A DNA stretch of 64,000 bases from Amborella trichopoda (lineage: Eukaryota > Streptophyta > Magnoliopsida > Amborellales > Amborellaceae): positions 4,147,766 to 4,211,765 of the forward strand of contig NW_006494789.1 in NCBI RefSeq assembly GCF_000471905.2, given 5' to 3'. Made by a program: the position numbers and the translations under genes. This document shows positions 1-11,795 of the stretch, piece after piece. The stretch's first letter is position 1. Every line of letters starts with the position of its first letter. The notes under the pieces were generated by a model. That model did no database searches, was not told the origin of the DNA, and was given only the letters and a program-made list of their open reading frames with translations.

Positions 1-2520
1 TGAAATTCAAGTAACATAGGAGTGTCCAATAACTTTCACAAAGGGAACTTCTTTAAGCGACGCATGTTTTTCAATGTGGCACACTATCAAAGGCAGAAAT
101 ATTGATAGTGTAGCAGAAGAAAAATGGCTCAAGGGTTTCATGAAAAGACCAATCTCAAACAAGGGGCCAAAAATTCCTTTTGAGTCTATCACAAATCATT
201 CTTATATGACGCTTCTCATAAATTCTCTTATGTGAATTGGTTGAGATAAATCTTTCTAAATTTGAGAGCAAGTTTTCCCTCTTCGAAATAGTTTTATCAT
301 TTGACTAATCATAAATGTTCCCACTCAAATAAACAAGGTTGTTTCTCTCAAAAACCCTTTGCAAATGATTTTGGAAATACAATATATTTTAATCCTATCT
401 TTTGAAATACTTTGAATAATTTTAAGAAAAAAATATTTTAGTTTTCCCTCAATAATTGGTGACTGTAAGATACTCCGCTAAATTATGACTCACATAGTCG
501 TGACATATTGCCCAAAAAGCCTCTTCGAGTATATAATCATAATAACAATGAAGTGGAGTGTATCTTAGTCATTGCCCTTGTTAGAAAAATAACATAATGA
601 GAGAAATAAATTCATTAGGGAAAAATCATCTTCTTTGATCTCCCATAGATATTTGTATTCATACATTTGGGATTAAGAGGGCATTAGAAAAATGAAATTT
701 TCAAAAATACCAATCTTTTCTCCATTGGTCTCAATTATCTCAAATCCATTTGTTATAAATTTTGTCTATTTTTTAAACAGAGAAGCCATGCAACTTTTAT
801 GAAAATTTCTATTTCATGTATAAAACCCTGTTCATAATCAATGAGCCTTATATATCATACAAGACCACAAACCACAAATAAATGTCATACATATATATCT
901 ATTTTGCTGGGACCTTAGCATTACAAATTATCCGCAATATGAGAGCATAATCATGGCTTCATTATCTTAGCATTTTGGAGCACAAAAATGATAGTATATG
1001 AGGCACGATTCGCCATAAGGACTAGTCAATCATACAACACAAAAATCACACTTGGAATCCATCTCATAAGCTCTCATGCCACAAATAGCTGATAAGAAAT
1101 AACCATTCCACATTCCACATGGTACTCACATACTTCACATGCTTCATACATATACTATTTACTTGAATTTGCCATGTTCAATACTTTAGTACTTGAATCA
1201 AAGGTCAAAGATCTAGAATCACCCATCTCTTGTGTCATCACCTTATATAAAGAGTATACACAAGTTCTTAAATATCACATTATGGGTGATTGCCCTTTCC
1301 AAGTTTATAGCTTATGTGACTAGTCCTTACTTTCCAAGTAATAATCATCATATAACATGAATGATAATCTACCAAGCATTAATTGTAAGAAATCATGAAC
1401 TCAAGTTCTTAAAACAATGAATCCTCAAAATAATAGAGTCATGCATAGTAAGGCAAGAGAGTGTACCTTGCAATCTTTTAGCAACCATCTTGTGGAGTGC
1501 CAAGCCTTTGTTGTCGATCTGTGATGTCCTTTCATCATTTCTTTCTCTTTTCATAACTTGCTCATGATTCAATCCATATTTATGTATCTTTGGCCTTGTT
1601 GAGAACATCATCATACACTTTCTGGATGTAATCGGATCTTGACCAAGACTTGGATCTCAGGTATCAAATCTTATACTCATGACCCAATTAACCCTCCTAC
1701 TGATCTAATATACTCTATGAAGTCACAAAACTTCTAACAACTGATGGTTCACATTTGGATTACTCTAGAGTGTGTAATACCCATACCCTATTTACACTTA
1801 TGATGTTAGTAATGCAGTTTTTTTGATTTTTTTAGGTTGAGCACCTTCTAATCCTAGTGCCATAACATTAAAACTATTTAATATTTACTCATGGGACTTA
1901 TTTTCTATTATATTAGACTTAAAATGGGACAAATTATATTCAAGGTTCAATAAAAAATTTATGATAAAAAAGGACACAAACAACTTGTCTCTTAGAGGGT
2001 TAATTTTTGTACTATGTAGCAGAAAATATAGGTTAGCATACCTCTAATAAAATGACCATATCTTTTAAAATATGAGGAATTTTCCTATAAGAAGGTTTTT
2101 TATATGAAACTAGACAAAATTCCACAAAATAAAAACTCAGCCTTAATTCAAGATCATATCTTTTCAATTACCTTAAAACCTTTATTTTCAAAAGTACAAA
2201 GTTCTTGGAAAATTCATACATAGATCTGGCGTAGTCCAACAAACTGTTAATAACTTTCAAATCTAAGACCTTTTCTACATGAAATTACCTTAAAAAACAT
2301 AAAACATCGTAGAAGATCCTCATATTTTATGAAGAAAATAAGCTCCTATCATTGTGCCACATACGATGATCAGATCTGGCAATTTTCAGCTACGATAGTT
2401 ATGGCAATTGAGCCATCATCTTTCAAAAACTTTAGCAAATAATTTTGGCTCCCATGATCAAGCACTTATACACTTTATAAATCATAATTTAGATAAAATT
2501 TAAAGAACTAAGGGACTCTC
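1..2520. other. AT-rich sequence without recognisable genes
   Basis: No reading frame longer than about 75 codons is present on either strand, and none of the short ones resembles a known protein. The stretch is AT-rich with many homopolymer runs, as is usual for decayed plant intergenic DNA. I see no repeat structure, RNA gene or transposon termini that I can support. Confidence 0.6.
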
Positions 2521-2530
2521 TTAGAGCTTG

Positions 2531-2542
2531 GCTTTAATACCA
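2531..2542 (-). other. possible primer-binding site of a minus-strand LTR element
   Basis: Read on the minus strand the word is TGGTATTAAAGC, two changes from the initiator-Met primer site TGGTATCAGAGC common in plant LTR elements. It lies just after CCTCAAG, so the LTR it would belong to would extend to the right (about 2552 onward). No minus-strand coding sequence was recognised to its left, so this is only a remnant at best. Confidence 0.3.
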
Positions 2543-3099
2543 CTTGAGGGTTCCTCTCAATTGAGTTTATCAAGAAGTTAATAGCTCACTATTATCACAA
2601 TGACCTTACAGTAATTTGTATTTTCAAGTTGTAATTGGAAGTGTATTGTAATATTTTCAAGTTGTATTGGATTGTATTCAACTACATTGTAGTCCAATTC
2701 AAGTATATTGGTTTCAATAGCTGATCCCCCTTGCGTTCCTTTGCCTTGAAATTGTAGACGCAATTATGGCTGCCTTGGGGCATTGCTTTGTGCTCTTATC
2801 CATGCAACTATCATTATTTTCCATACTATACACCTAACCTTAAGAATTGGCGAGATGCCATTGTTGAACGGAATGTTTGATCGAATCCCAAGTGACTCAC
2901 TATAAATCTTAAATAGTCAGAACCCGACACCATAAGCCTGATGCAACTGGGCGATGTAGAAATAGGTGGCTTGTTGTTTCCTTGTCACTCTACACATCAA
3001 CGCATATTGGGGATAATCGTGCCTCTTTTTTGGTGCATGAACCCATATTTCTATGGAATAGAAACTTTCCTATTTTGTAAGATGTGACATGCTATGGGG

Positions 3100-3531
3100 T
3101 TTTGAAGTCATGTGCTTCCCATATTTTGTGGAAACTAAATCGTATTGTATAGGAAAGTGTATCTAAATTGGAAAAAGGATGGGAAAGGCCTCACGTGGGT
3201 AGAACTTGAGTCTTTTCCTCTTTATAAAAATAATTCTATAGAAAGAAAATTAGATGCAAGGAAAATATTTAGAAAGAGAGGGTAAGTTAGTCCTTTGGGT
3301 GGGTATTCTATGAGAGTGAAAGACCCAATTTAGGGTTTGAGAGAAAGCTTATGATCCCTTGTATTCTCTATGCTTGCATGGTATTTTCTGAGTAGTGGAA
3401 AAGAACTTTGTTGCCCCGTAGATGTAAGAAACTTACCAAACCACGTAAATCTTTGTCTCAGTTTTTTTAATTTTCTGTACAATTTTTCTTTCCCTTAATT
3501 TTTCCAAACCTTAGTTTTTATCCTCTACAAT
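3100..3531 (+). repeat. end of the 5' LTR of the copia element
   Basis: Around 3405-3455 is the block typical of copia LTR ends: a ttGCCCCGTAGATGTAAG stretch followed by AACCACGTAAATCTTTG. It is followed about 80 bp later by a primer-site remnant and then gag. The upstream limit of the LTR is not visible to me; 3100 is a placeholder. Confidence 0.5.
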
Positions 3532-3544
3532 TACTTTCAGAGCC
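3532..3544 (+). other. degenerate primer-binding site (initiator Met tRNA type)
   Basis: TACTTTCAGAGCC differs at three positions from TGGTATCAGAGCC. Its position, directly between LTR tail and gag, supports the reading. Confidence 0.5.
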
Positions 3545-3609
3545 TTAGGATTTAAGATCCAAGTTGGGCACGAGGTTTGTGGAAGATCGCATATCTTTGA
3601 AGATGATTG

Positions 3610-4315
3610 GAAGAATTTCAACCAGATATAAAATTCGAAAATTTAACGGTTCAGATTTCTCAACCTGAATATTAAAGATGCATGTGGTGTTACTCAAAGA
3701 TGGTTGTGTAGTGGCTTTAAAAGGTAGAGAAAACAAACTTAAAATGACAGATGATGAGTAATTTGATGAGAAGGATGAACTGACCAGCATAGATACTTTT
3801 TTTTACGCTTGATAAGTTTGTTTCATTCAATGTCTCCTCAAAAACTACCACGAAATATTATGGGACGGGCTGAAAAATATGAAGGTAAGTCTCATCCTCA
3901 TAAATGTTTTCCTCGTCACATAGTTTACAATCTCAAGATGAGTGATGGGGCATCTTTATAAGGTCACTTAAATGAGTTTAATGCCTTGATTAATAAGTTG
4001 ATGTCACTAGATTTAAAAATGAATGAAGAAGATAAAGCAACTACATTACTCTATTCTATGCCAGAATGATGTGATGGATTGATCATGAATCTTAATAGTG
4101 CAAAATCTCTTGAATTTAATTATGTTGTTTCAGCACTTTTGACAGAGGAATCTAGGAAAAAGTCTGGTCAGGTTTCCTCAGAGAATGAGTTTATAGCATG
4201 GGGAAGATCAATGGAATGAAATACATAAAGAGATCAGTCAAGCTCCAAATCAAGAGGGAGTAAGAAAGTAAAGTGTTGGAGCTGTAAAAAATTAGGTCAT
4301 GTGAAGAAAGATTGA
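3610..4315 (+). pseudogene. gag: copia gag nucleocapsid remnant
   Basis: Gag would form the virus-like particle and bind the element RNA. Recognisable pieces are a start-like block reading RYKIRKFNGSDFS near 3625-3665, a middle block with MSDGASL and the HLNEFNALINKL segment (about 3940-4010), and a basic tail. A CCHC knuckle at 4275-4315 reads CWSCKKLGHVKKD and then a stop where the last cysteine belongs, so a Cys codon became TGA. In-frame stops near 3665, 3755 and 4070 and a frame change before 3840 break it further. It leads directly into the protease segment. Confidence 0.8.
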
Positions 4316-4325
4316 AAGGCATAAA

Positions 4326-4860
4326 ATGGGAACCAAGAAGTCCCTTATTTCAAGTGCATCATTTCATATGACTTCACAAAGGGATAGGTTCCATAAGTAT
4401 CAAACATGTAATGAAGGTATTGTTTATATAGGAAATAATGACTCATGTCGAATACTGGGAGTTGGAGATGTGAACGTCAAGATGTTTAAGGGAGTCATAT
4501 GGACAATTCCGAGTGTAAGACATGTTCCAGATCTCAAGAGTCTTTTGGCCTTGGAAAATTTTGATGAGCAAGGTTTCAAATTTACAAGTGAAAATAAATG
4601 TCTTAAATTTTGAAAGGGAGCACTAATGGTTGTAAATTAGAGTTAGTAGGCAATTTGTATAGACTTGCTGAAGAAACAGTTTTGGAAGAGGCGGATATTG
4701 CAGAGGTGGACTCCGTTATGACATGACATACACGTTTGATTCACATGGGTGAGTTTAAAAGCCTCCTCCCTGGTTTAAAATTTTTTAATTTAGACTTTTG
4801 TGAGTTATGCTCATTTGGAAAGCAGAACAAATTACATTTTACTCTATCCACCATTAAAAC
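4326..4860 (+). pseudogene. pol: copia protease and GAG-pre-integrase remnant
   Basis: The segment begins with SSASFHMTSQRDRFHKY, where the family has D-S-G-A-S-x-H-M-T; the catalytic Asp and Gly are lost (ISSAS in place of LDSGAS). It continues with GNNDSCRILGVGDV and VRHVPDLKSL, typical of this lineage. After a stop at 4611 a GAG-pre-integrase block resumes (LIHMGEFKSLLPG, then CELCSFGKQNK), which holds the His/Cys zinc-binding part of integrase. Open for 95 codons before the stop, then broken. Confidence 0.8.
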
Positions 4861-4899
4861 TAAGGATTTCTTGAACTTGATTCATTCAAATACATGAGA

Positions 4900-5530
4900 A
4901 TCACTTATTGTTTCTATGTGGTGCTACATATTTTGTCACTTTTATTGATGATTTTTCAAGAAAAGTGTGGGTTTATATACTAAAAAAAAAATCAGTTGCC
5001 TTCAATTATTTCAAAACTTTAAGGCTCTGGTAGGAAATTAGAAGGTGAGAGCATCAAGTGTGTAAGAACTGATAATGGTTGAGAATGGTAGTGAGCATGG
5101 TACTGCTAAGAAATTGACAGGTCTTGTAGCACCTTAGCAACATGGGTTTGCTGAGAGGATAAATTGTATCACTATGGAGCATGCCAGGTGTATAATGAGT
5201 GTTGCAGGATTAGATCAATGTTTTTAGGTAAAACTAGTTTTTACAACTTGTTTTCTAATTCATAGGTCTCTCAGTTTTGCTAAGTACCACAAGACACAAG
5301 AAAAGGTTTGGACAGGTAAACCTGTTGATTATTCTTCACTACGTGTTTTTGGGTGTCATGCATATTCTTTGATACCAAGGGGAAACGAGCTAAGTTAGAT
5401 GCAAAATCCAAAAAGTGTGTTTTTATTAGCTATGTTGATAGTACAAAAGGTATATATTGTGGAATTCGACTGACTAGAAGATTATAGTTAGTTGAGATGT
5501 TACTTTCAATGAAAATTTCATGCAGAAAAA
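4900..5530 (+). pseudogene. pol: copia integrase core remnant
   Basis: Integrase would insert the cDNA into the chromosome. The three parts of the DDE site can be placed: FIDDFSRKVW (about 4940-4970), RTDNG (5065-5079) and GFAERIN (about 5143-5163). Downstream HRSLSFAKYHKT, GKPVDYSSLRVFGCHA and KSKKCVFISYVDS are the usual copia sequence leading to RT. Spacing between second Asp and Glu is shorter than normal, a stop sits just before QHGFAE, and several frame changes occur, so it is inactive. Confidence 0.8.
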
Positions 5531-5879
5531 TAAAGACAAGGCAGATGCAAAACTTGTTGAGATAGAATGCACCCATGAGAACCAGTGAGATACTAGTTAG
5601 GATCAAGAACCTGAAATTGTTTTAAAGCATAACGAATTTTAGGTTGTGTCATATTAAGATGATCTAATGACCTTAAGAGACTCATGTGAGACTTAACAAC
5701 TATGCCTTGTTCCGTGCTTGCCTAATAAAGGACAATGGGCCAGTAGTTTATTGTGAGGCGCATGAGACCGAGGAAACCGATTAATGGAGAGAACCCATCG
5801 AAGAGGAGGTAGAGGCCCTGTAAAATATGAGACCTCGTCGAACCACCAGAGTAACAAAAGACAATTGGTTGCTGGTGGA
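5531..5879 (+). pseudogene. copia integrase-RT linker, poorly preserved
   Basis: This lies between integrase and RT, where copia polyproteins have a variable low-identity linker. I see only short charged stretches with multiple stops and no motif. It is assigned by position. Confidence 0.4.
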
Positions 5880-6155
5880 TCTTCAAGAAAAAGAAAGGTC
5901 CTAATGGTATTGTTGAAGGTATAGAGCTTGATTGGTTAAGAAGTGGAATGCTAAAAAATCAGGTATTTATTTTGATGAGATTTTTTCTCTTGTCGCACGT
6001 TTGTCCACTATTAGAATTGTTTTGACTATAGATGTTGTTCTTGATTTAGAGTTGGAATAATTAGATATGAAAACTGTATTTTGGCATGGTGACATAAATA
6101 AAGAAATTCATTTGATCCAACAAGAGGGTTAAGGAAGGTAAAGACAAATTTATAT
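5880..6155 (+). pseudogene. pol: copia reverse transcriptase, first half
   Basis: After a lysine-rich start (VEGIELDW) the copia RT signature follows: YFDEIFSLVARLSTIRIV, then LELEQLDMKT and FWHGDINKEIH. This covers the first catalytic-Asp region (LDMKT). One or two stops and a frame change occur near 5935. The match stops at about 6155, at the place where the family continues with an ENLVYRLNKSLYG-like motif; that motif appears about 630 bp further on. Confidence 0.85.
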
Positions 6156-6785
6156 GATAATTGCATATTTCTTTTCCTCAAGTTTGGCAAGGGAAAGGTT
6201 CTGAAAAGTGGAAACATGGGCATACTGATGGTTTCTTTGTTTAGTTTTAGTCATATGTGCTGTGCAAACTATGGTTTATTTCTAGTTCAGCTGAGAAGGG
6301 GCTAACCATGTACTATGCCCTTCCCTTTTCGACTCTACATAATTGTGTTCGCCCATATTCATCTCTTAGGGCACATTTGTTCATGGAAACTTATTTCTCA
6401 AGAATAAATAAGTCCCTAAAATTGTAGTGATCTCGTATTTGATGCATAGGCAGTTCCTTATTGGAACATTTTATTCCTCAACTTTCCCATTTTTTAATTA
6501 AAAAGAAGAATGTTTTTGTTCCATGCCTAAGATAGGAACTTGAATTTGGGAACATATTTTAGCCAAAGACCAGGTCTAAAAAGGGTGACGACCTTATACA
6601 TTCCCTTAACCCATGCCATACCCGGGTAAAGGGGCATGACTGTGTTAGGTAGATAGCCAACGTAAAATTTTGTTAAAATTCATCATGAATCCTGATAAAC
6701 TTATAGTATCTTCTTATGCTAGGGCGTTCCCCAGAAGCGACGCATTGTAACAAATAATTAGGAAAATGATAAAATGATGATAACG
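6156..6785. mobile_element. about 0.63 kb insertion in the copia RT, type unknown
   Basis: Copia RT sequence breaks at about 6155 and resumes at about 6786, so this stretch was inserted or is a local rearrangement. The words at both edges are alike (gtaaagacaaatttatat and gaaagagaatttggttta), which could be a duplicated target or homologous RT sequence. No coding sequence is seen. Near 6370 the text GGGCACATTTGTTCATGG resembles DNA-transposon ends, but no inverted partner was found. Confidence 0.45.
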
Positions 6786-7862
6786 ATGAAAGAGAATTTG
6801 GTTTATAGGCTCAATAAATCGTTGTATAGTATGAAGAAAGCGCCAAGATAGTGGAACAAACAATTTGACTCTTTTATATTGAACTTGAATTTTCGTAGAT
6901 ACGCAGCTAACCGTTGTGCCTATTTTCGTGGTTATGGTGATACAAGCTTTATTACCATGTTACTATATATGGATGACATGATTGTTACAAGAACAAATAA
7001 AGATAATATTACAATATCAGTTGGTTAGGGAATTTTAGATGCATGATTTGGGAGTTGTTAACCAAATTATTGGGATGAGCGTACTAAGACATAGGAAGAA
7101 CATGACATTTTGGTTAACTTAGAAGAGCTATGTGGAGAGGGTACTGCAGCACGCAAATATCAAAATGCCAAACTAGTTAGTACCCCATATCCTGCGCATA
7201 AAAAGTTTTCTTCGAAACAATGTCCTAGCACTGAAGCAGAGAAGACATAGATGTCCTGAGTACGGTATTCATCAGCAATAGGAAGCCTCATCTTTGCTAT
7301 GGTTAGCACCAGACCTAACATAGAACAAGAAGTGGGAGTTGTGAGTCATCACTAGACCATTGTGAAGTGAATCCTTTGACATTTGAAGGTAAATATAAAT
7401 GGCAACATTTGTTACAGTGGAATGAATTTGAAAGTCACTAGTTATATTGATGCAGATTTTCAAGGTGACTTAGATGAAAGGTCTACAACTAGGTTTGTTT
7501 TTTCTTTAAAAGGTGGTGCTGGTGACTATCTTCTACATATACTGAGTTATGTCAATTACTATTGCATCTAAAGAAGCAATTTGGCTAAATAAGTTACTTG
7601 GTGAGTTCTGAGTTGTGCAAGAAGGTATACTTCTTCATTGTTATAACTAGAGTACCTTGTTTTTAACAACGATCCAACCTTCCATGACAGAACTAAATAT
7701 ATTGATGTTCAGTATCACCTTTTTTTGTGATGTTGTAAAAGATGGAAGAATTTTATTGTAGAAAATTTATACTAATGACAATATAACGGATATGTTCATT
7801 AAGCCTAGAGAGAAAGGGAAGTTCACTTGGTGTAAGACTTCCTTGGGGATTGTGGTTAATTG
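6786..7862 (+). pseudogene. pol: copia reverse transcriptase second half and RNase H
   Basis: RT resumes with ENLVYRLNKSLYSMKKAPR and reaches the catalytic box as LLYMDDMIV (6961-6987), so the YxDD motif survives as Y-M-D-D. The linker with VNQIIGM and ERVLQHANIKMPN follows. RNase H begins around 7435 with YIDADFQGDLDERSTT and ends with the C-terminal copia block KYIDVQYHLFF and NDNITDMFIKP (7700-7810). Stops at 7027 and other places and several frame changes make it non-functional. Together with the first half it accounts for the whole RT-RNase H module. Confidence 0.85.
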
Positions 7863-7966
7863 ATGATAAGTCACTGGTGTTGAGCTCACCCAGTCGAGCC
7901 CTCTCTCACGAATGTGAATATTCACTATGGAACCAAGATATATGAGAAAACAAATTATGCCAAAGT

Positions 7967-8628
7967 TGATGTGTGTATGTATGAGGTTGAAAACATGCAA
8001 TAAAGCGAATAAAAAAATAAATCTTATTGCCATCGAATTTATGTGGTTCATCTTTTTAAGCTATATCTACAGGACAAAGAAACAAATCTACTATTGACTC
8101 AAAGGTTACAATTGTCATCAAAAAATTAAAATTTCTTGGGGTCATCGATTTCTTCTATAGACTTCTTTCTCTACGATTTCCCTCTCTGAGGTTCTCTATT
8201 AGAGACTTCTTTTCTTTCTAGAGGCTTTCTCTTTTTAAAAGAAAAGTTTTCTTTTTCTATCATTTTCTTCACTTCTCTCTCTGTTATATCTCAACAAAGA
8301 AAAGGATTAAGACGAGGATCACCGACTCTCTTTCATTATCTTCTTCTCTCTAGGAACAAAAAAAACTTTCTCTCTTCTTCTTCTCTCTCACAGAATGATA
8401 TCTCTCTCTTCTTTCTAGGAAAAGGATAACTTTCACTCTCTTATTCTTCTTCGCCTTTAGAAAAGAAGGCTTCCCGTATTTCTGATACACTAAGAAGAGT
8501 CCACCCAAAGTGGCCCAAGAGATGTGCACCCCAAGAGATGTGCACCTTCTTCTACTTTTCAAAACTGCCCCTCTAACAATAGAACAATTCTTTTGGTGTC
8601 CCTTCCTTATTGGATGGGATGCCCAACA
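7967..8628 (-). repeat. minus-strand copia-type LTR
   Basis: On the minus strand it begins TGTTGGGCATCCC at 8628, right after a purine-rich AAGGGAGAGAT stretch at 8631-8641 that fits a polypurine tract. Near its other end it carries CCTGTAGATATAGC, then GAACCACATAAATT (8037-8069), the same U5-type block seen in the first copia LTR. It ends near 7967 at a CA. Purpose: promoter and polyadenylation signals of a minus-strand element whose body would lie to the right. The interior has many purine-rich GAGA/AAAG runs and no coding sequence. Confidence 0.6.
8500..8546. repeat. short tandem duplication of about 17 bp
   Basis: The words CCAAGAGATGTGCACC and CCAAGAGATGTGCACCTT sit next to each other inside the minus-strand LTR. 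A simple local duplication. Confidence 0.8.
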
Positions 8629-8641
8629 ATCTCTCCCTTCA

Positions 8642-9016
8642 ATCTTAGGAGGGAGGTCTCCCTTCGCAGATCAACCAGGTGCTCAAATGACACCCATGCC
8701 AGCTTTGTTCTCCATGACTCTTACTTATCTTTGACCACGGTCTTCATTGTCATATCTGACATGCTCATATCGGTATGTAACAGTTTGTAACCCTTCTGTA
8801 GCTGCGATTACCATACAACAACTCCCTCTGAAAAAGTAATCATCCCTAGATTGACTTCTTGGGCTCTAGTTCTCTAGTGATATCTTCATCTGTATACCAA
8901 TGTAACGTAGGTTTCCTCCCCTAAAGCACAAACACAATTTATAAATTTCACTTAGATACTTGAATATCAAATTGATTGTCGATAGTGCCCCTACCAAGAT
9001 TAGCGATACCTGAATC
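8642..9016. other. non-coding stretch, possibly the body of the minus-strand copia remnant
   Basis: Lies between the LTR start and the 64-bp repeat. I could not recognise any protein segment on either strand. Confidence 0.4.
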
Positions 9017-9153
9017 TGCTCATGGTGTCTTTATTAGTCCATAGAGTCACTGGCAGTTAAAGTGATTCACTGTTGGTCAAGGTGGTGACTGACAGTCCAT
9101 TGGTTAATACCTTCTTTGCACAGTGGCGATCCATTATTGGTCAAGGTGATGAC
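9017..9153. repeat. 64-bp tandem repeat, left half
   Basis: The word GGTCAAGGTGGTGAC at 9075-9089 returns as GGTCAAGGTGATGAC at 9139-9153, exactly 64 bp later, with matching sequence between (CCATTGGTTAATAC, CTTTGCACAGTGG). A more decayed unit precedes it. Element 1 is inserted at the end of this unit and the array goes on at 63626. Confidence 0.8.
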
Positions 9154-11706
9154 TGTTGGAAGGTATTTTTCATCAACATGAGGCCCCCACTTAATAAAGG
9201 CCTAGCAAACAATGGAAATTTCGACAGTCTCATAATAGCCCCAGAACCGGCCAAGATCTTCATGAGGTCTCTCAAAAGTCCCCTGGCAAGTTTCGTCACA
9301 TTCTGACATGTCTAAGGAGTGCAGACTGAGGAACAATTCTGGTAAATTTGGCCTCTAGCACCCTAAAACGGACCCTTATAACTATCATTTTTAGTATCTC
9401 AAATTGCTATGGGACCACCACCATTGGATTCGACATGATTGAAAACCCTTAGGAGTCAAGTTTCAACTCAAACAGACAATCCAGGAAGATGTTATAGGCA
9501 AAAGAGTGAAACAGGAGAAGCCACATGCTATTCTCGTGTGGCCACCCTGCAACACCACACCATTGAAGGGACAGTCACGAGCAGTGAATTTTGATGCTCA
9601 TATCTCACTCGTCCCAAGTCAGATCATGCTCAAATTTGGTGAGCATGTTCGTTTAGTCAAGACGAGCGATTTGATATGTGGCACGTCCCGTGACGACACC
9701 CGAGCACAAAGAAAAGCTAGAGAGAAGTTGTTGATTCGTGAAGAAAGTGCAGAAAATTCAGCAGCATCGTGCCTCTCTCGAGCGGCCAAATCACCTTGTT
9801 CATGATCCTGATCGACGCGAGATCAATTCCATTGCGGGCGTAAGGTCTCGGGCCATATTTGACATGAACCCCGTACATGATGAATGGTCATATTCTGTAC
9901 ACGACGCCGATGAACAGACTGCAAATTCTGTTTCCAAAATCCTTGATTCTGGGCAAAATTCCAAACTTGCAAAATCTTCGTTCGGGCACGGAATCGAGCT
10001 GCGTTTGGTGCCTAGTGATCGTAGCGGTATACTCAGTGTGATTCAATGAAGAAAACACAGAAAAAAATCAAGGAAAGAGCACACTATCGATCCAAAATTT
10101 CAAGATCTATTCAAATTTCACATCACATGATCGTACACAAAAAACACGATCCATGACTCGAAGTTGGTATCAAATCGATTGCCATGCCGAGCCCTACAAG
10201 AAAGCAATCATCTTACGATCAACCGGGCATCAGAATGACTCTGGATCAGCAATGCAAGAGCACGCAAGTTCTAGGGCAACACAAGGACTTTTCTGAAATT
10301 CCACAACTTGTTAGGAAGGGGCAAATTTATCATTTTGCACCCTATTTTCTAATTTCTTTTAAATCAATTTAATCTTAATTTTCATCAATTAAGGTTACTT
10401 TTGATCATCCACCCATGTTTGGGGCATACTGCTATATATACGTTCTAGCATTGTACCTAGAAAGGAGAGAGATACACACAAGAGAGAGTTTTTACTTAAG
10501 ACAAGTTTTTCTTTCTTACCATTGTCGTGTCACATTTGAGAGAGAGAGTGAGGTGAAAGAAACTTTTGATTGGTACCCCTAGGGTTGAGGTAAACCTTCT
10601 CTCTCTTCTTTTTCTTTTCTTCTTCTGTCTTTTCTCCCTTCTCCCTTCTCTTCTCCCTCTTCTTCTTCTGTGTTCCTTGCAGAGGTTGTGCACGGCAGTG
10701 GTAGTGTCGTGCATGCCTCTCCCTTGGTCCCATGGGTTGTGCATGATGATGGCAGCACCATGCATGAGTCCCCCTCCCCTCCTATTTGTCTGTCTCTTTC
10801 TTTCAGTGAAGTGTGTAGATGGCGCTTCCTATCGCTGCCCACTGACGTACTTATGATGTCTCGATTAAGAACCCAGACGGCGAAGTTTGTTTCGTCCTGC
10901 AGGGGTCTTCCTCTACTGCGTGTCTAGCGTAGACGACAATATCTATCGCCGCCCGCTAGAGGCTCTGACAACACCCATTGCAGTCCGCGAGCTTCCTCCA
11001 CGTGTCTGGTTCTCATGTGCCTCGTCAAGAGTCATCCGCAAGGGATGTGTCGTCTCCTCGCGTTGTCATTGATGATGCCTATTGACGTTCATACTTCTCT
11101 TCTCTTTGCCGTCTTGCCCTCTTCTCTTCACCCCTTTGTCTTCTTACTTGACTGAAGATAGACTTAGCTCAGCACCACCGCACTGACCTCAGTTTTGAGT
11201 AGTATTGCCGTCGTGCTGGTCCTGTAAACCATGCCTGTCTTGCTAGCACTCTGGGTCGGTAATTTCTGGCCGTCACGTTGGTCGTGCCCCTCCTTCAAGC
11301 TTTCTTCTCTTTTCTATTTTTCATCAAACCTTGCACTTCATCTCCTTCTCATATGACCGTGCATTTCCCTAAGACAAGGGTGGGTCCCTTCGACCCACTT
11401 ATCATACAAATTAACCATAGAAGTGTTGTGCAGAAAAACACGAGGATTATAAGTAAAGGGAGGCGATTCTGAACCAGCTCAAGCAGCTGGGGAGCTTTCT
11501 TCATGATCTAAGAGGGCCCCCACGTGAGCTAGCCCGAGGAAGTACTGAAGCCACCTAAAAGTCCTCTCTCATTGGTTGGTATACCTGTCTTTGCTCTTGA
11601 GAAAAGGTTCCGAGAGAGTGATCTCAAATCCCGGGTTCACTAGAAACCCGAGACACGTGCCACCAGATCACCTAGATCCGGAGGGTGAGATCGAGGAACT
11701 TAACCA
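9154..11706 (+). repeat. 5' LTR of Element 1
   Basis: About 2.55 kb. It matches 60992-63625 along its whole length, and the first 150 bases are about nine-tenths identical by eye. It also matches the reverse complement of 13103-15697 and 49573-51900. It contains a TATA box near 10433, pyrimidine-rich tracts at 10590-10670, and an ORF of 85 codons (10670-10927) that is also open in the 3' LTR. A TTGGTATCAAATCG word at 10166 resembles an initiator-Met primer site but is inside the LTR. Confidence 0.9.
10431..10442 (+). promoter_or_regulatory. LTR promoter TATA box (Element 1, 5' LTR)
   Basis: CTATATATACG follows the conserved block CACCCATGTTTGGGGCATAC. All six LTRs of this group have a TATA box at the same point, so it is likely the element promoter, with transcription starting a few tens of bases to the right. 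Confidence 0.7.
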
Positions 11707-11709
11707 GTT

Positions 11710-11727
11710 TGGCGACTCCACTGGGGA
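11710..11727 (+). other. primer-binding site, tRNA-Arg type (Element 1)
   Basis: TGGCGACTCCACTGGGGA begins three bases after the LTR end. Its complement ends in CCA and matches, from memory, the 3' end of plant tRNA-Arg (ACG). Ogre elements are known to use tRNA-Arg. Confidence 0.75.
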
Positions 11728-11795
11728 CTTACTACCCTTTAGTCGGCTAACTCTTGTTTGACCAGTGTCCTCTTCCACTTTATGCACTTATTGCT

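Larger units (their letters stand above)
3100..7880 (+). mobile_element. degenerate Ty1/copia retrotransposon (Tork/Tnt1-like)
   Basis: Domains occur in copia order on the + strand: gag, CCHC knuckle, protease, GAG-pre-integrase, integrase, RT, RNase H. Nearly every segment contains stops or frameshifts, so the copy is long dead. The 5' end has an LTR tail and a degenerate initiator-Met primer site. The 3' end of coding is near 7862 and a 3' LTR may begin near 7878, but I could not match it to the 5' LTR. Wording of the protease to pre-integrase segment is closest to the Tork lineage as I know it. Confidence 0.85.

Noticed and set aside
1393..2763. Short ORFs of 61-73 codons in the left AT-rich region
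   Set aside because: Length expected by chance and no resemblance to known proteins.
6365..6560. Possible DNA-transposon terminal sequence GGGCACATTTGTTCATGG
   Set aside because: No inverted partner found within the insert, so a MITE call is not supported.
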